64,000 nucleotides of DNA. Source: Hymenopus coronatus. Its lineage: Eukaryota > Arthropoda > Insecta > Mantodea > Hymenopodidae. The stretch is taken from the NCBI GenBank assembly GCA_030762935.1, contig CM060900.1, positions 387,833,132 through 387,897,131 on the forward strand, written 5' to 3'. Position numbers and translations under genes: made by a program. Below, one piece after another: positions 11,230-20,482 of this stretch. Every line of letters starts with the position of its first letter. The stretch's first letter is position 1. The notes below the pieces were generated by a model. It saw only the letters and a list, made by a program, of their open reading frames with translations. It was not told where the DNA came from and did no database searches.

Positions 11230-13085
11230 TAAATAAGTATGCAATACACATTATTTGTGCACTGGAGGATTTGTAAGTAGAAAATTCTTATCCCAAATTT
11301 TCAATATTCCTGATTCTCCAATGGTGCGCTTACCACATTTGTATTGCAATTTACCTGCAAATAACTGTAGGAAATTGCAAAATAACATAATGTTTTTGTC
11401 ATGTAAACTACGTTCTGTATAGCTTTGTGTTTTTTCAGCTAAAAATGTTCTGTACCAGATTCAAAATGGTTACTCTATGATAAAAGACATGACTGCAGAA
11501 TAAGTAACACCCGTGAACACCCAGTTTGCTTCAGCAGTACCGGACCTCAACCTACCAAAACAGTCATTACAGTAAAACCTCCCTCTGCTCTTCTTTATTC
11601 CTTCCTAGATACTCTTTTTATACCTGCTATCCTTTAAACCCCAAAATATTGGTCAAAAGCATAGTAAAAGTCATCACATCATTTCTTGAGTGGGAGTGTG
11701 TGTCACAAATAGAAACAGTTTATGAAGAACGTCACTGGCATCAGAATTCGCTCAAGGCTGCATTGTTGGTATGTGGAACACCGATAAAACAAATAGCTAA
11801 TGCGGTGGAAAGTGGAAATGACTATGCTCTTTACTGGATACAGGGGTTCCAAGGAGATGGAGAAGATGATTTAAAATGCAAAAAAGATCCATAAGATCGA
11901 GATTTACCATCCCAGAGTGGAATAGCACTCAAAACATAATTCTTTCCAACCTGCTACATCCCTGGTAAGACATGTAGATTTCGAAAAATTTTTATTTTCT
12001 CAAAAATGGTTCTAACGATTTTTATTAAAATCACTTATATTTAAAATATTTACATGGCAAATAAAATGTATATCTTGAATTTCCTGATAATAGCCTTAGA
12101 AGTCCTCTTCTTTCTGAATGGCTTTTGCAACTCTGGTAAACCAAAAGAGAGACAAAAACTTAACTGCAGAAAAAGTGTAGACCTTGTCAAAACACAAATT
12201 TGTCCTTTACGTTCTTTTTGTGTAGTTACCATTTCCAAGATATTCCTTGTTATGGGTTTCAATTTTTAAATACTTATACTGCAACAAACAGGAAGTATGG
12301 GTTTGTTTTGTTTTGCTCCTGGCCATGCAAAGAAGTAAATTCTAATGACAATCATATAGCAACAGCTTTTAAAACACTTTAGCATACTGCATTCATTTAG
12401 TTCCCTTCTAGTTATAAGGAACTAAGTAATAAGACCATTCTGCTAATGCTTATCTGGATTAGCATAGAGTAGAAAGAAGAATAATCTTTTGTGAAAAGAT
12501 TTGTTGTGGAACAGGTAGTGAAAGTCATATGAATGGAACACATCAGATTTTTTTTTACTGAATAATGTTTCAAGTTATCTGCAAACAGCTGCAATAAAGT
12601 TTTACAAAGCTAAATGCTGTTCAAACTGCCTCTCAAAACTTCTCTAATTAAACCCACATATTAACCTGATATGCATAAATACCAACACAAATGATCATGT
12701 AATTTTCTTCTGCTTGAGGTGTTCTGTTTATTCAAGGGCACTGCAGCTTCGTGATGACATTGTACCACATGCAGTAGTGAATGGCTTATCTGCAGCTGTT
12801 ACTGGACCACATATTGTGTCTGTTATCACTGTGATAATGATGCAATAGAATGAATATTGATCAGGACTTTATCTTTGGCATTCATCTCTGCATTAGAAAA
12901 TGTATGTTTTCCTAAATAGAAGAGCTCACCTCAAATAACTTTCGTAACACTGTATTATATGAAGTTTGACTTAACAGTATTACAGTTTCACTAAAACCAT
13001 CAAGCTCATTTGTTATCTTTAACTATTCCTGGGAAAGCGTATTAGTTTCTCTACCATGTATAGTGGATATGGAAAAGATAACGGC
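11230..13085. other. Unclassified stretch, no supported gene
   Basis: The longest plus frame, 11526-11894 (122 residues), ends in a region rich in charged residues (ESGNDYALYWIQGFQGDGED) but matches nothing I recognise. Other frames are shadows or short. No tRNA-like box or tandem repeat was found. Confidence 0.4.
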
Positions 13086-13091
13086 TAGACA

Positions 13092-13427
13092 ATGGTGGAG
13101 GACACCTCATCCACTGCAGCCTATAGAGATCTGTTGCATGCTAACACACCCCAGGAGGAAGGGATGAAGTCAGGGAACCGCAGAAGGCCACAGGTCACAG
13201 GTAGACAGACCACAGAGATGCCTGTCTGTAGCTCAGTGGCTGAAAGTTCTTTATCCTGGTGTAAGGATTTGCTTTACAGCTGCCGACAACACAGGTTCCT
13301 GATATCATCAAACATCTCTGCGCATGCAGGGGCAGTAATCACAATGCTGCCTCAACTCCAAGAACAGTATTTACAGGGCTTATGCATCTGCACCATTTAC
13401 CATTGCTGCCACACACCAGAGGACTAG
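13092..13427 (+). CDS. Unrecognised 111-residue open frame
   Basis: The frame is unusually GC-rich and open for this AT-rich neighbourhood. The predicted product is Ser/Cys/His-containing with a basic patch (GNRRRPQVTGRQ) and no transmembrane segment or signal peptide that I can see. It is immediately followed by a possible SINE on the opposite strand, so the frame may simply lie in repeat-derived sequence. There is no recognisable start context, intron signal or domain. I think it is more likely a chance frame within a repeat than a gene. Confidence 0.2.
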   Translation: MVEDTSSTAAYRDLLHANTPQEEGMKSGNRRRPQVTGRQTTEMPVCSSVAESSLSWCKDLLYSCRQHRFLISSNISAHAGAVITMLPQLQEQYLQGLCICTIYHCCHTPED

Positions 13428-13429
13428 AA

Positions 13430-13640
13430 CCGCACCTAAGGATAAGGAAATGGCATGAAAGGGGATAATGAAATGGAAATCATGGAAAATAGGCATTCCA
13501 GCATTCATCTAAGTGATAAGAGAGAACTATGAAAAACACCAAATCACACTGTGTGGTCAATGGGGATAAAACCCACAACCTCCCATATATTAGGCAGAGA
13601 ATATATTGTATTCTACCCAAAAATTTGATACAGATATTTA
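13430..13640 (-). repeat. Possible tRNA-headed SINE
   Basis: The minus strand reads GGAGGTTGTGGGTTTTATCC at about 13563-13582, which resembles a tRNA T-arm/B box, preceded by GGGTAGAATAC-like sequence that could be an A box. Downstream on the minus strand the sequence has C/T-rich ATTTCCATTTC-type segments, as in other SINEs in this window. A single degenerate copy, so support is limited. Confidence 0.35.
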
Positions 13641-13699
13641 ATCAGAACTACATATTTTGAGGTCTTCTGAATCCAAATAAGGCATTTTTAGAAAAACGC

Positions 13700-13701
<2 letters not shown>

Positions 13702-13753
<52 letters not shown>
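13702..13753. repeat. (GT)n microsatellite
   Basis: About 26 uninterrupted GT units, then TATG variants. Confidence 0.97.
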
Positions 13754-13759
<6 letters not shown>

Positions 13760-13765
<6 letters not shown>

Positions 13766-14102
13766 GTCAGTGTATGTGTCTTGAGTGCGTGTCTGTGAGC
13801 AACATAACTCAAAAATGAAAAGTCAGTTAAATACCAGACTTGATATTTAAGTTTAGCATCTTTCAAGACATGACACAAAGATATTAAGAAAAATAAAATA
13901 CTTATACATTTCAGTGATTATTTTTTTTTTCTCCTGGTCAAGCAAATAGAATGTCAATGCATATGTATAGAGACCAGCTCTTGAAAGATTTGGCTATTAC
14001 TTTAGCCTAGTGTGTACCCTTATTCCTGCATATCTGTAAGGAAGTGTGTAATATAAGTATTTCTGCTAATGTTTATATTGGTATATGTGAAGTAATGAGT
14101 GA
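13760..14102. other. Spacer, nothing recognised
   Basis: AT-rich sequence with a T tract near 13920; no gene motif seen. Confidence 0.45.
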
Positions 14103-14687
14103 GTAAAAAAAGTATGAACTGGCTGTGCATGTTTTACCTGTCTTTGTCCTTGGTGCTCATTGCCATCTGCTGCTATCATAGAAAGTTGCGGATGAAACAA
14201 TACAACATTTTTAAAACTACTTTTAAAGGCTTTACTTACCAACTTTATGAGAGGAAATGCTGAAACTTGCCACTGTCATCCATACATTTTTGACACCTCT
14301 TTAGGAAACTATCCATCACTCACTTTAGTTCACCTTGAGAAATACTGGCAATTTCCTGGTCAATATTTTGTTTTAATTCTTCCAGAGTGTATGGGTTTGT
14401 CTTGTACACATTATGTTTTAAGTTACCCCAGAGATAGAAATCGTAGGGGTTAGGTTGCGGGACCAAGGTGGTCACAAATCTCTACTAATAATTCTGCCCT
14501 GAAACATACTTTCGATTATATTACTAAGTAGAAGATTAACAACAGCAATGTATAATTTTGAATACTGGAAGTGGTACACTGTGAAGCTAGCAATTAGTTT
14601 TTAATTGGTGGTCGAATATACCACATGTGCTTCACAAAAACTTACTTTTACGCAGAACTAGTTTCACATGCGTGTTACATGCATTGT

Positions 14688-15302
14688 CTACTGCTTTTGA
14701 CTATCGGATACAACACGAGGATCCTTGATGTATGACTGTCTTCCCTCTGGTGTTGGATTGATGAACTTCATTAGCGGGTTCTCTTCAAAGGGACGATCAA
14801 AATTCATGAGGTGCGCTTCATGTTTTTTCATGTATATTTTCTCCCATGCGTCGAGTTCTACTGTCCGTTGTACATTTTTTAAAAGATGGATGTCTTGTTT
14901 AATTTCATGTTGGTTGTTCCAAAAATGAGCCGATACTGCAGATTTTTCAGTTTCCCTATTTTTGATATTTCTAATATGTTCTTTAAGACGGGTACTTATG
15001 TTTCTTTTTGTTCTGCCAATGTATACTTGGTTACACTCATTGCAATTTATTCTATAGATGCCTGGTTTTTTGTCAATTGGGTCTTTTTTTGTTCTATGGG
15101 ATGGAATCAAATTTTTTACACTGAACCTGTTGTAAGGTGCCAGTGTTATATTATGTTCTTTAAATATTTTTTGGAATTTCTTAGTTGCCCAAGGGTGGTA
15201 AGTGAATCTCCTGTAGTTATCATCATCTTTAATTCGTTTGAGGGTGGATATTTCTGTGATCTTATTTTGTTGTTTAATTTTCTTGAGTTTTTTGAATACT
15301 AA
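14688..15302 (-). pseudogene. PLE A left arm: GIY-YIG endonuclease, 5'-truncated
   Basis: The minus frame 14688-15110 (140 residues), with its upstream continuation to about 15360, is the inverted duplicate of the plus arm. It contains PGIYRINC, a QVYIGRTKRNISTRLKEHI block (the GIY-YIG core with the conserved Arg of helix 1) and ELDAWEKIYM with the conserved Glu. The reverse transcriptase is absent, so this is a truncated copy typical of the inverted partial copy in PLE insertions. Confidence 0.8.
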
Positions 15303-15363
15303 ATCCTTGTTGAAACCATTTATTTCAGCTGTTTTTACTATGTGGTTTAGTTCTTCTAAGTAT

Positions 15364-15952
15364 TAAACAACAAAATAAGATCACAGAAATATCCACCCTC
15401 AAACGAATTAAAGATGATGATAACTACAGGAGATTCACTTACCACCCTTGGGCAACTAAGAAATTCCAAAAAATATTTAAAGAACATAATATAACACTGG
15501 CACCTTACAACAGGTTCAGTGTAAAAAATTTGATTCCATCCCATAGAACAAAAAAAGACCCAATTGACAAAAAACCAGGCATCTATAGAATAAATTGCAA
15601 TGAGTGTAACCAAGTATACATTGGCAGAACAAAAAGAAACATAAGTACCCGTCTTAAAGAACATATTAGAAATATCAAAAATAGGGAAACTGAAAAATCT
15701 GCAGTATCGGCTCATTTTTGGAACAACCAACATGAAATTAAACAAGACATCCATCTTTTAAAAAATGTACAACGGACAGTAGAACTCGATGCATGGGAGA
15801 AAATATACATGAAAAAACATGAAGCGCACCTCATGAATTTTGATCGTCCCTTTGAAGAGAACCCGCTAATGAAGTTCATCAATCCAACACCAGAGGGAAG
15901 ACAGTCATACATCAAGGATCCTCGTGTTGTATCCGATAGTCAAAAGCAGTAG
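15364..15952 (+). CDS. PLE A right arm: GIY-YIG endonuclease domain, 5'-truncated but open
   Basis: The frame is open from the arm junction to the stop at 15950-15952. Methionine-led reading gives 140 residues from 15530, but the frame continues upstream without a stop to about 15364 through the linker (FTYHPWATKKFQKIFKEH). Domains: linker, PGIYRINCNEC with two cysteines just after GIY, YIGRTKRN, an Arg-containing helix, a His-containing AHFWNNQHEI region, and the conserved Glu in DAWEKIYM. In PLEs this nuclease nicks target DNA for primed reverse transcription. Without RT it cannot be autonomous. It may be expressed only by chance. Confidence 0.75.
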
Positions 15953-16059
15953 ACAATGCATGTAACATGCATGCGAAACTAGTTCTGCGTAAAAGTAAGT
16001 TTTTGTGAAGCACATGTGTGTATATTCGACCACCAATTAAAAACTAACAGCAATGTGTT

Positions 16060-16860
16060 TATCATTAGAAGTAATGAGTTGGATTTGTTAACACTGCATC
16101 ACTTAACTGTATTTCTTACTTGAACATGTTTTGGAAACAGTTTGTTTTCATCGTCAGCATTTATCCAACTAGCTTGACCTGTGGTTTGTTGAGGTAGATA
16201 GACTGTCTGTGGTGGCATCTTGTGGTTGTGAGATGAACTTTCATAGTGAAATTCTTGGTGGTAAGTCAAAGTTTAACGTATGTGATTTGTTTATTATGAT
16301 GAGTATCTTTTACCATGTGTCGAGTTTGGTTGTATATCTGGCTGGTTTTATCAGTGTTATATTTGGTGTGATTTCATGATTAGTAGACCAGAAATGATGG
16401 GCTATTGTAAATTTTTCCATTTTTTTGTATTTCATACATCTCATGTGTTCTTGTAGTCTGGTTTGCATACTTCTTTTTGTTTTTCTGATGTAAAACTTAT
16501 TGCAATCTGCACAACCAATTCTGTATACACCTGATTTTGTATGTTCAAGAGTGGAGTCTTTTAATTTGTTGCACAGTAAGTTTTGGATACTGAAACTGTT
16601 TTCTGGGGCTAAGGTAATATTAAATTTCTTGATGTTGGCAAATTTTTGGTGAGATGTAGGATGATATGTGAATTTTCTGAACTGTGTTTTAACTTTCTGT
16701 TGTATCACTTTGTGTTCTCTTTTATGTATGTTTGTCTTTTGAATTTCCAAATTTTCTTGTTTATTAATTATTTTCTGAATCCATTATTTGTGGCCATTTT
16801 AATTATGAGATAATTCTCCTTTTTTGTACTTTGTTTTACTCATCGGGATATTAACCAGTC
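16060..16860 (-). pseudogene. PLE B left arm: linker and GIY-YIG, frameshifted
   Basis: The minus frame 16310-16750 (146 residues) reads FRKFTYHPTSHQKFANIKKF, then KSGVYRIGCADCNKFYIRKT (GIY-YIG core, where the second motif is YIR and not YIG) and ends near KLDTW. Comparison with the plus arm at 17275-17720 shows the same order with scattered substitutions, so the arms have diverged more than those of PLE A. The glycine loss in YIG occurs in both arms, so it was present before the pair formed. Confidence 0.75.
16123..16157 (-). ncRNA. Degenerate hammerhead-like motif, inverted PLE B copy
   Basis: Minus-strand partner of 17868-17903: CTGACGA, a helix II with one mismatch (TGAAAAC against GTTTCCA), and AAAAC in place of GAAAC. 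The CUGANGA core is kept. Confidence 0.4.
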
Positions 16861-16999
16861 CGTAACTCATGATTTACTTTGAAATACAAATAACAGCTTC
16901 CTTCCCACTCATTTTCAAATGCTGGTAAAGGTACGCCATTGTTCCCCATAATTTGCTATAAGACTCACTAAAACTACCAAATCTTCAGAATAGAACTGT

Positions 17000-17740
17000 A
17001 AAATTCACAGTGGAAATAGAAAAAGATGGTTACCTACCTTTTTTGGACTTAAAAATAATATGGGATTAATAAAGGATGTCATTTGCCATCTATAGAAAAC
17101 CAACACAGACAATTATATTAAAGTTGACAAGTTACAATTCTACACCTCACAAACATGCAGTGTTAAACAGCTTATCAAAGAGACTGGTTGATATACTGAT
17201 GAGTAAAACAGAGTACAAAAAAGAATATGATCTCATAATTAAAACGGCCTCAAACAATTAATAAACAAGAAAAGTTGGAAATTCAAAAGACAAACACACA
17301 TAAAAGAGAACACAAACTGATACAACAGAAAGTTAAAACACAGTTTAGAAAATTCAAATATCATCCTACATCTCACGAAAAATTTGCCAACATCAAGAAA
17401 TTTAACATTACCTTAGCCCCAAAAAACAGTTTCAATATCCAAAACTTACTGTGCAACAAATTAAAAGACTCCACTTCTGAACATACAAAATCAGGTGTAT
17501 ACAGAATTGGTTGTGCAGATTGCAATAAGTTTTACATCAGAAAAACAAAAAGAAGTATACAAACCAGACTACAAGAACACATGAGATGTATGAAATAAAA
17601 AAAAATGGAAAAATCTATAATAGCCCATCGTTTCTGGTCTACTAATCATGAAATCACACCAAATAGAACACTGATAAAACCAGCCAGATATGCAGCCAAA
17701 CTTGACACATGGTAAAAGATACTCATCATAATAAACAAAT
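17000..17740 (+). pseudogene. PLE B right arm: RT C-terminus, linker and GIY-YIG, frameshifted
   Basis: Starts in the RT thumb region (LPFLDLKII, then an in-frame stop near 17066), continues with YRKPTQT and HAVLNSLSKRLVDI (17076-17261), shifts frame at about 17262-17275, and goes on through the linker and nuclease (17275-17598, then a stop at AAATAA near 17596). The pre-palm RT is missing. KSGVYRIGC and YIRKTKRS are present. An inactive copy. Confidence 0.75.
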
Positions 17741-17867
17741 CACATATGTTAAACTTTGACTTACCATCAAGCATTTCACAATGGAAGTTCATCTCACAAC
17801 CACAAGATGCCACCACAGACAGTCTATCTACCTCAATAAACCACAGGTCAAGCTAGTTGGATAAATG

Positions 17868-17903
17868 CTGATGATGGAAACAAACTGTTTCCAAAACATG
17901 TTC
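17868..17903 (+). ncRNA. Degenerate hammerhead-like motif in PLE B terminal repeat
   Basis: CTGATGA (17868-17874) is followed by a perfect 7-bp stem TGGAAAC/GTTTCCA with a 5-base loop and then AAAAC. A hammerhead core needs CUGANGA, helix II and GAAA; here the G of GAAA is A, so the ribozyme is probably inactive. The inverted copy at 16123-16157 reads CTGACGA at the same place, changing only the position (N) that is free in the consensus. Confidence 0.45.
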
Positions 17904-18929
17904 AAGTAAGAAATACAGTTAAGTGATGAAGTGTTAACAAGTCCAACTCATTACTTATAATACTTTCAATTGTTCTCATCGAAATATTGGCCGTATGTGC
18001 TGTTACAAGAGTCTTGAAAAAAGGCAAAATCACGCTCCCTGTATGTTAATTCTCTAAAAAAAGAGGGCAAAATTGTATTCACGTATGTATGGACGTCAAC
18101 TTTTGACTAAAAAAAAATTGGCCCTGTAACTATTTCTCCACTAATGGCACACCATACACCAATTTTTTCATCATGAACGGGTATTTCATGAGCAATATTA
18201 GATTTCTCAGAGCTTAAATAATGATTAGTTTGTGTACACACATATCCTTGATGGTGGAATAGAGCTTTGTCCATGAAAAACATTAAATGCAAGTCTATCT
18301 CGCCAATGCAAATACTATCGAGAGTCCACTCACTATGTGTGCCAAATTATAGGATCACTTGGTGGAAGAGCTTGCGCCACAGTTATTTTATATGGTTTTA
18401 ACTTCAGCAATTTAGTACCTCTTTGCACAGAGCCATAAGAAAGCCAACCTGCTGTGAACGATGTCTTAAGTGATTTTTGAGGGGAATTCTCCACATGTTT
18501 CTTTGGTAAGAACCATAGGCCGTCTTTTAGATTTTTTAGCTTGAATACTTCCTGTGGCATGAAAGTTATTGTAAAGTTCATGGATTGTTTTAGGGCCTGG
18601 AATTTGTAAGCCTGGAAATCTTTCTGCAAATCGTACTTTTACTTGGCAATATGACTAAATTAACACATACAAATTATAAATAATACACAGTGTGCAGTAG
18701 AAAACATATGCTGAAACATAATTCACTTTGTCATTAAGTAGAAGACAAAATAATAAATCACTTGTAATAACTGAACTACACCATATTATCAACTCAATAC
18801 TGCACTTCCAAAGCAGAGCAAAACTGTGTCAGAAGCTTAACCTTGTTTACAGCAGCAGTGTGGAATCATGTGTCCACACACCCAGTGGAAAAACACAGTG
18901 CAGCTGGTTCAGAAGTTTTTGACTCATAT

Positions 18930-19080
18930 TGTTATATAGAAAAATAATATTAAAAAAAAATATTGTAAGAATAATTTGTTGCAGAATAGATAGTGAGTTA
19001 AGTGAATTTAACATCTCAGAGTTTTTCAAAAACATCTCCCAAGTTTCAAGTGTTGTTGGTCTTTGCACATGTTTCAGGAG
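18930..19080. other. Spacer between Tc1-like copy 2 and PLE D
   Basis: AT-rich junction sequence with an A9 run; nothing recognised. Confidence 0.4.
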
Positions 19081-19601
19081 ATGGACACTGTTTTTAATGT
19101 TGTGGCTGGATTTCCAAACATGGTATGTAAGCTACTGCTGATTTTTCTGTATGCCTGTATTTTGTGTACCTGAGATGTTCCCTGTGATGGGTTTTGATGT
19201 TTCTTTTAATTTTTCCTACGTATATTTTTTACAGTCTTCATAGCTGATTTTGTAAATTCTTGGTTTCTTTGAAGAAGATATTTCATTGGATCTTTTTATT
19301 TAATTAAATTCTTTATGCTATGTCTATTCTGTGGGTTAGCACTACAGTGTGAGATCTTTTGAAATTTTCTCATGTAGTTTGGGTGGTAAGTGAACTTTTT
19401 ACGTTTTCTTGTCTTTTCTGTTGTTAGAATAATTATGTCTTGTGTTCATTTCTTCTTTTTTAATCTCTGTAATTTTTTATGCAGCAATGGCTTGTTGTCT
19501 CTGCCATTGTTTTTATTTGTTTTGGCTTCCTGTTTTCTGTTTTGTTTAATTGGATCGTGAGTAATCTCTGTATTAATCTATTTACAACAGCATTCTTGTG
19601 T

Positions 19602-19882
19602 CTAACAGGGTTGAAAGTCAACTTTTAGGTAGTTTTCTGTATGTGTTACCTTTCTGTATATTCCAAAGCTAAGCGTGTTATTGTTTCTGATAGTTCTTAG
19701 GTCTAAGAAGGGAAGTATTCCCTTTGTTTCTTTCTCCATCATGAATTTAATTTCTAATATCTGTAAATTTAAAAGCTCCAGAGTGTCCTCCACTATCTTT
19801 TCATTAGCTACTGTGAGGACGTCATTTACATACAGGAACACATATCTTGAAAATGTGAGAGTAAAAGGCAGTGATCTGAATC

Positions 19883-19915
<33 letters not shown>

Positions 19916-20200
19916 AGAATCGGGAAGAGGTGACAAGAGGCTGCCGATCATTAGAGCACAATTTTTTTGTTTATTTCCTTTGCAAGCTGAATTCTGTTTG
20001 GTTAATGATAAGTTTGACATCTACAAGATGTTGACATTTGATGTTTGATTTCTTCTTTTTTTATTTCTATGGATTCTAGTCCATGTCTGAAGAAATGCAT
20101 TAATTTTTGGCATGATATGCAGGGGAAGAGTGAATTGACATTGAAGGAAGCTGAAAGATCATTGTGAGAGCTTGCTCCATGTGTTTTATATTTCAAATAA
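19602..20200 (-). pseudogene. PLE D reverse transcriptase palm and thumb
   Basis: The minus frames 20002-20196 (FNVNSLFPCI, the first catalytic-Asp region, where the usual Asp of FDVVSLF is Asn), 19826-20020 and 19602-19961 cover the RT palm to thumb. The catalytic box reads YVNDVLTV in place of YVDD, so one metal-binding Asp is lost. LPFLDL and FGIYRKVTHTENY follow, as in other PLEs. The expected region between the GSPLSP box and YVDD is shortened and carries a poly-Phe/poly-Lys-coding homopolymer. Catalytically dead. Confidence 0.7.
19884..19913. repeat. A30 homopolymer inside PLE D RT
   Basis: Thirty A residues on the plus strand interrupt the palm-coding region of PLE D. On the minus strand it reads as T30. 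It could be slippage expansion or the scar of an inserted and lost poly(A) retroelement. Confidence 0.95.
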
Positions 20201-20482
20201 GTTCTAATGAATTTCTTATGCCCAGGCTATGATGTTTTGGGAAGATTTGAAATTTCTTGAAAGCCATTTTGGCTTGTAAGATAGAGGGTTTATGTTTATT
20301 ATTAAGCATGCTCTGTTACCTGCTTAGTGAATTTTGGGTAGTACATATACCATGGGGATTGATGGATTACTTGATTTCAGCTTTAAATAAGCTTTTGAAA
20401 TTATGTTGCTGCTGCTTTATGATTTTGTTTACAGTAGTGTTATATTTGTTTAGGGGATTTGATTTAACTTCTATGTAATCAT

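Larger units (their letters stand above)
14552..16045 (+). mobile_element. Penelope-like element A, inverted pair, nested in PLE B
   Basis: Bounded by an 11-bp duplication AACAGCAATGT at 14541-14551 and 16046-16056. After an extension of about 43 bp (14552-14594) there is a minus-strand arm (14595-15363) and then a plus-strand arm (15364-16045); the two are near-identical inverted copies. Each encodes only the 3' part of a PLE: the linker and the GIY-YIG nuclease. The insertion point is inside the left extension of PLE B, so A is younger than B. Very little divergence between the arms indicates a fairly recent event. Confidence 0.88.
14518..17959 (+). mobile_element. Penelope-like element B, inverted pair, with PLE A nested inside
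   Basis: Flanked by a 12-bp target duplication, ATACTTTCGATT (14506-14517) and ATACTTTCAATT (17960-17971), one mismatch. The order is typical of the three PLEs here: a short extension (14518-14551, resuming after PLE A), a minus-strand partial copy (about 16062-16860), a spacer, then a plus-strand copy (about 17000-17959) ending in the same terminal sequence. The plus copy begins in the RT C-terminus (KFTVEIEKDGYLPFLDLKII-like, then FAIYRKPTQT at 17082) and runs through the linker to a GIY-YIG nuclease. Both arms carry frameshifts. Inserted in Tc1-like copy 2. Confidence 0.85.
14103..18927 (-). mobile_element. Tc1-like element, copy 2, split by nested PLEs
   Basis: The left half (14103-14517) aligns with the left part of copy 1 at 10190-10570, and the right half (17960-18927) continues the same alignment. 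The interruption falls inside a shared sequence: copy 1 reads AAACTTTCTATTGTTCTCAT without a break. Ends are imperfect long inverted repeats of about 70 bp (left GAACTGGCTGTGCATGTTTT; right complement GAACCAGCTGCACTGTGTTT). Minus-strand coding pieces: N-terminal TKLLKLKPYKITVAQAL (18333-18629), a FFMDKALFHHQGYV piece with the first Asp region and VWCAISG (18107-18292), then the remaining core and C-terminus. The gene is frameshifted and dead apart from the nested insertion. Confidence 0.8.

Noticed and set aside
13092..13427. A small host gene
   Set aside because: Listed only at low confidence; no domain, promoter, intron or homologue that I can recognise.
14886..15302. 138-residue plus frame (and its mirror at 15356-15754)
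   Set aside because: Antisense shadow of the GIY-YIG coding arms of PLE A.
19675..20034. 119-residue plus frame with poly-Lys
   Set aside because: Shadow of PLE D on the opposite strand; Lys run is the A30 tract.
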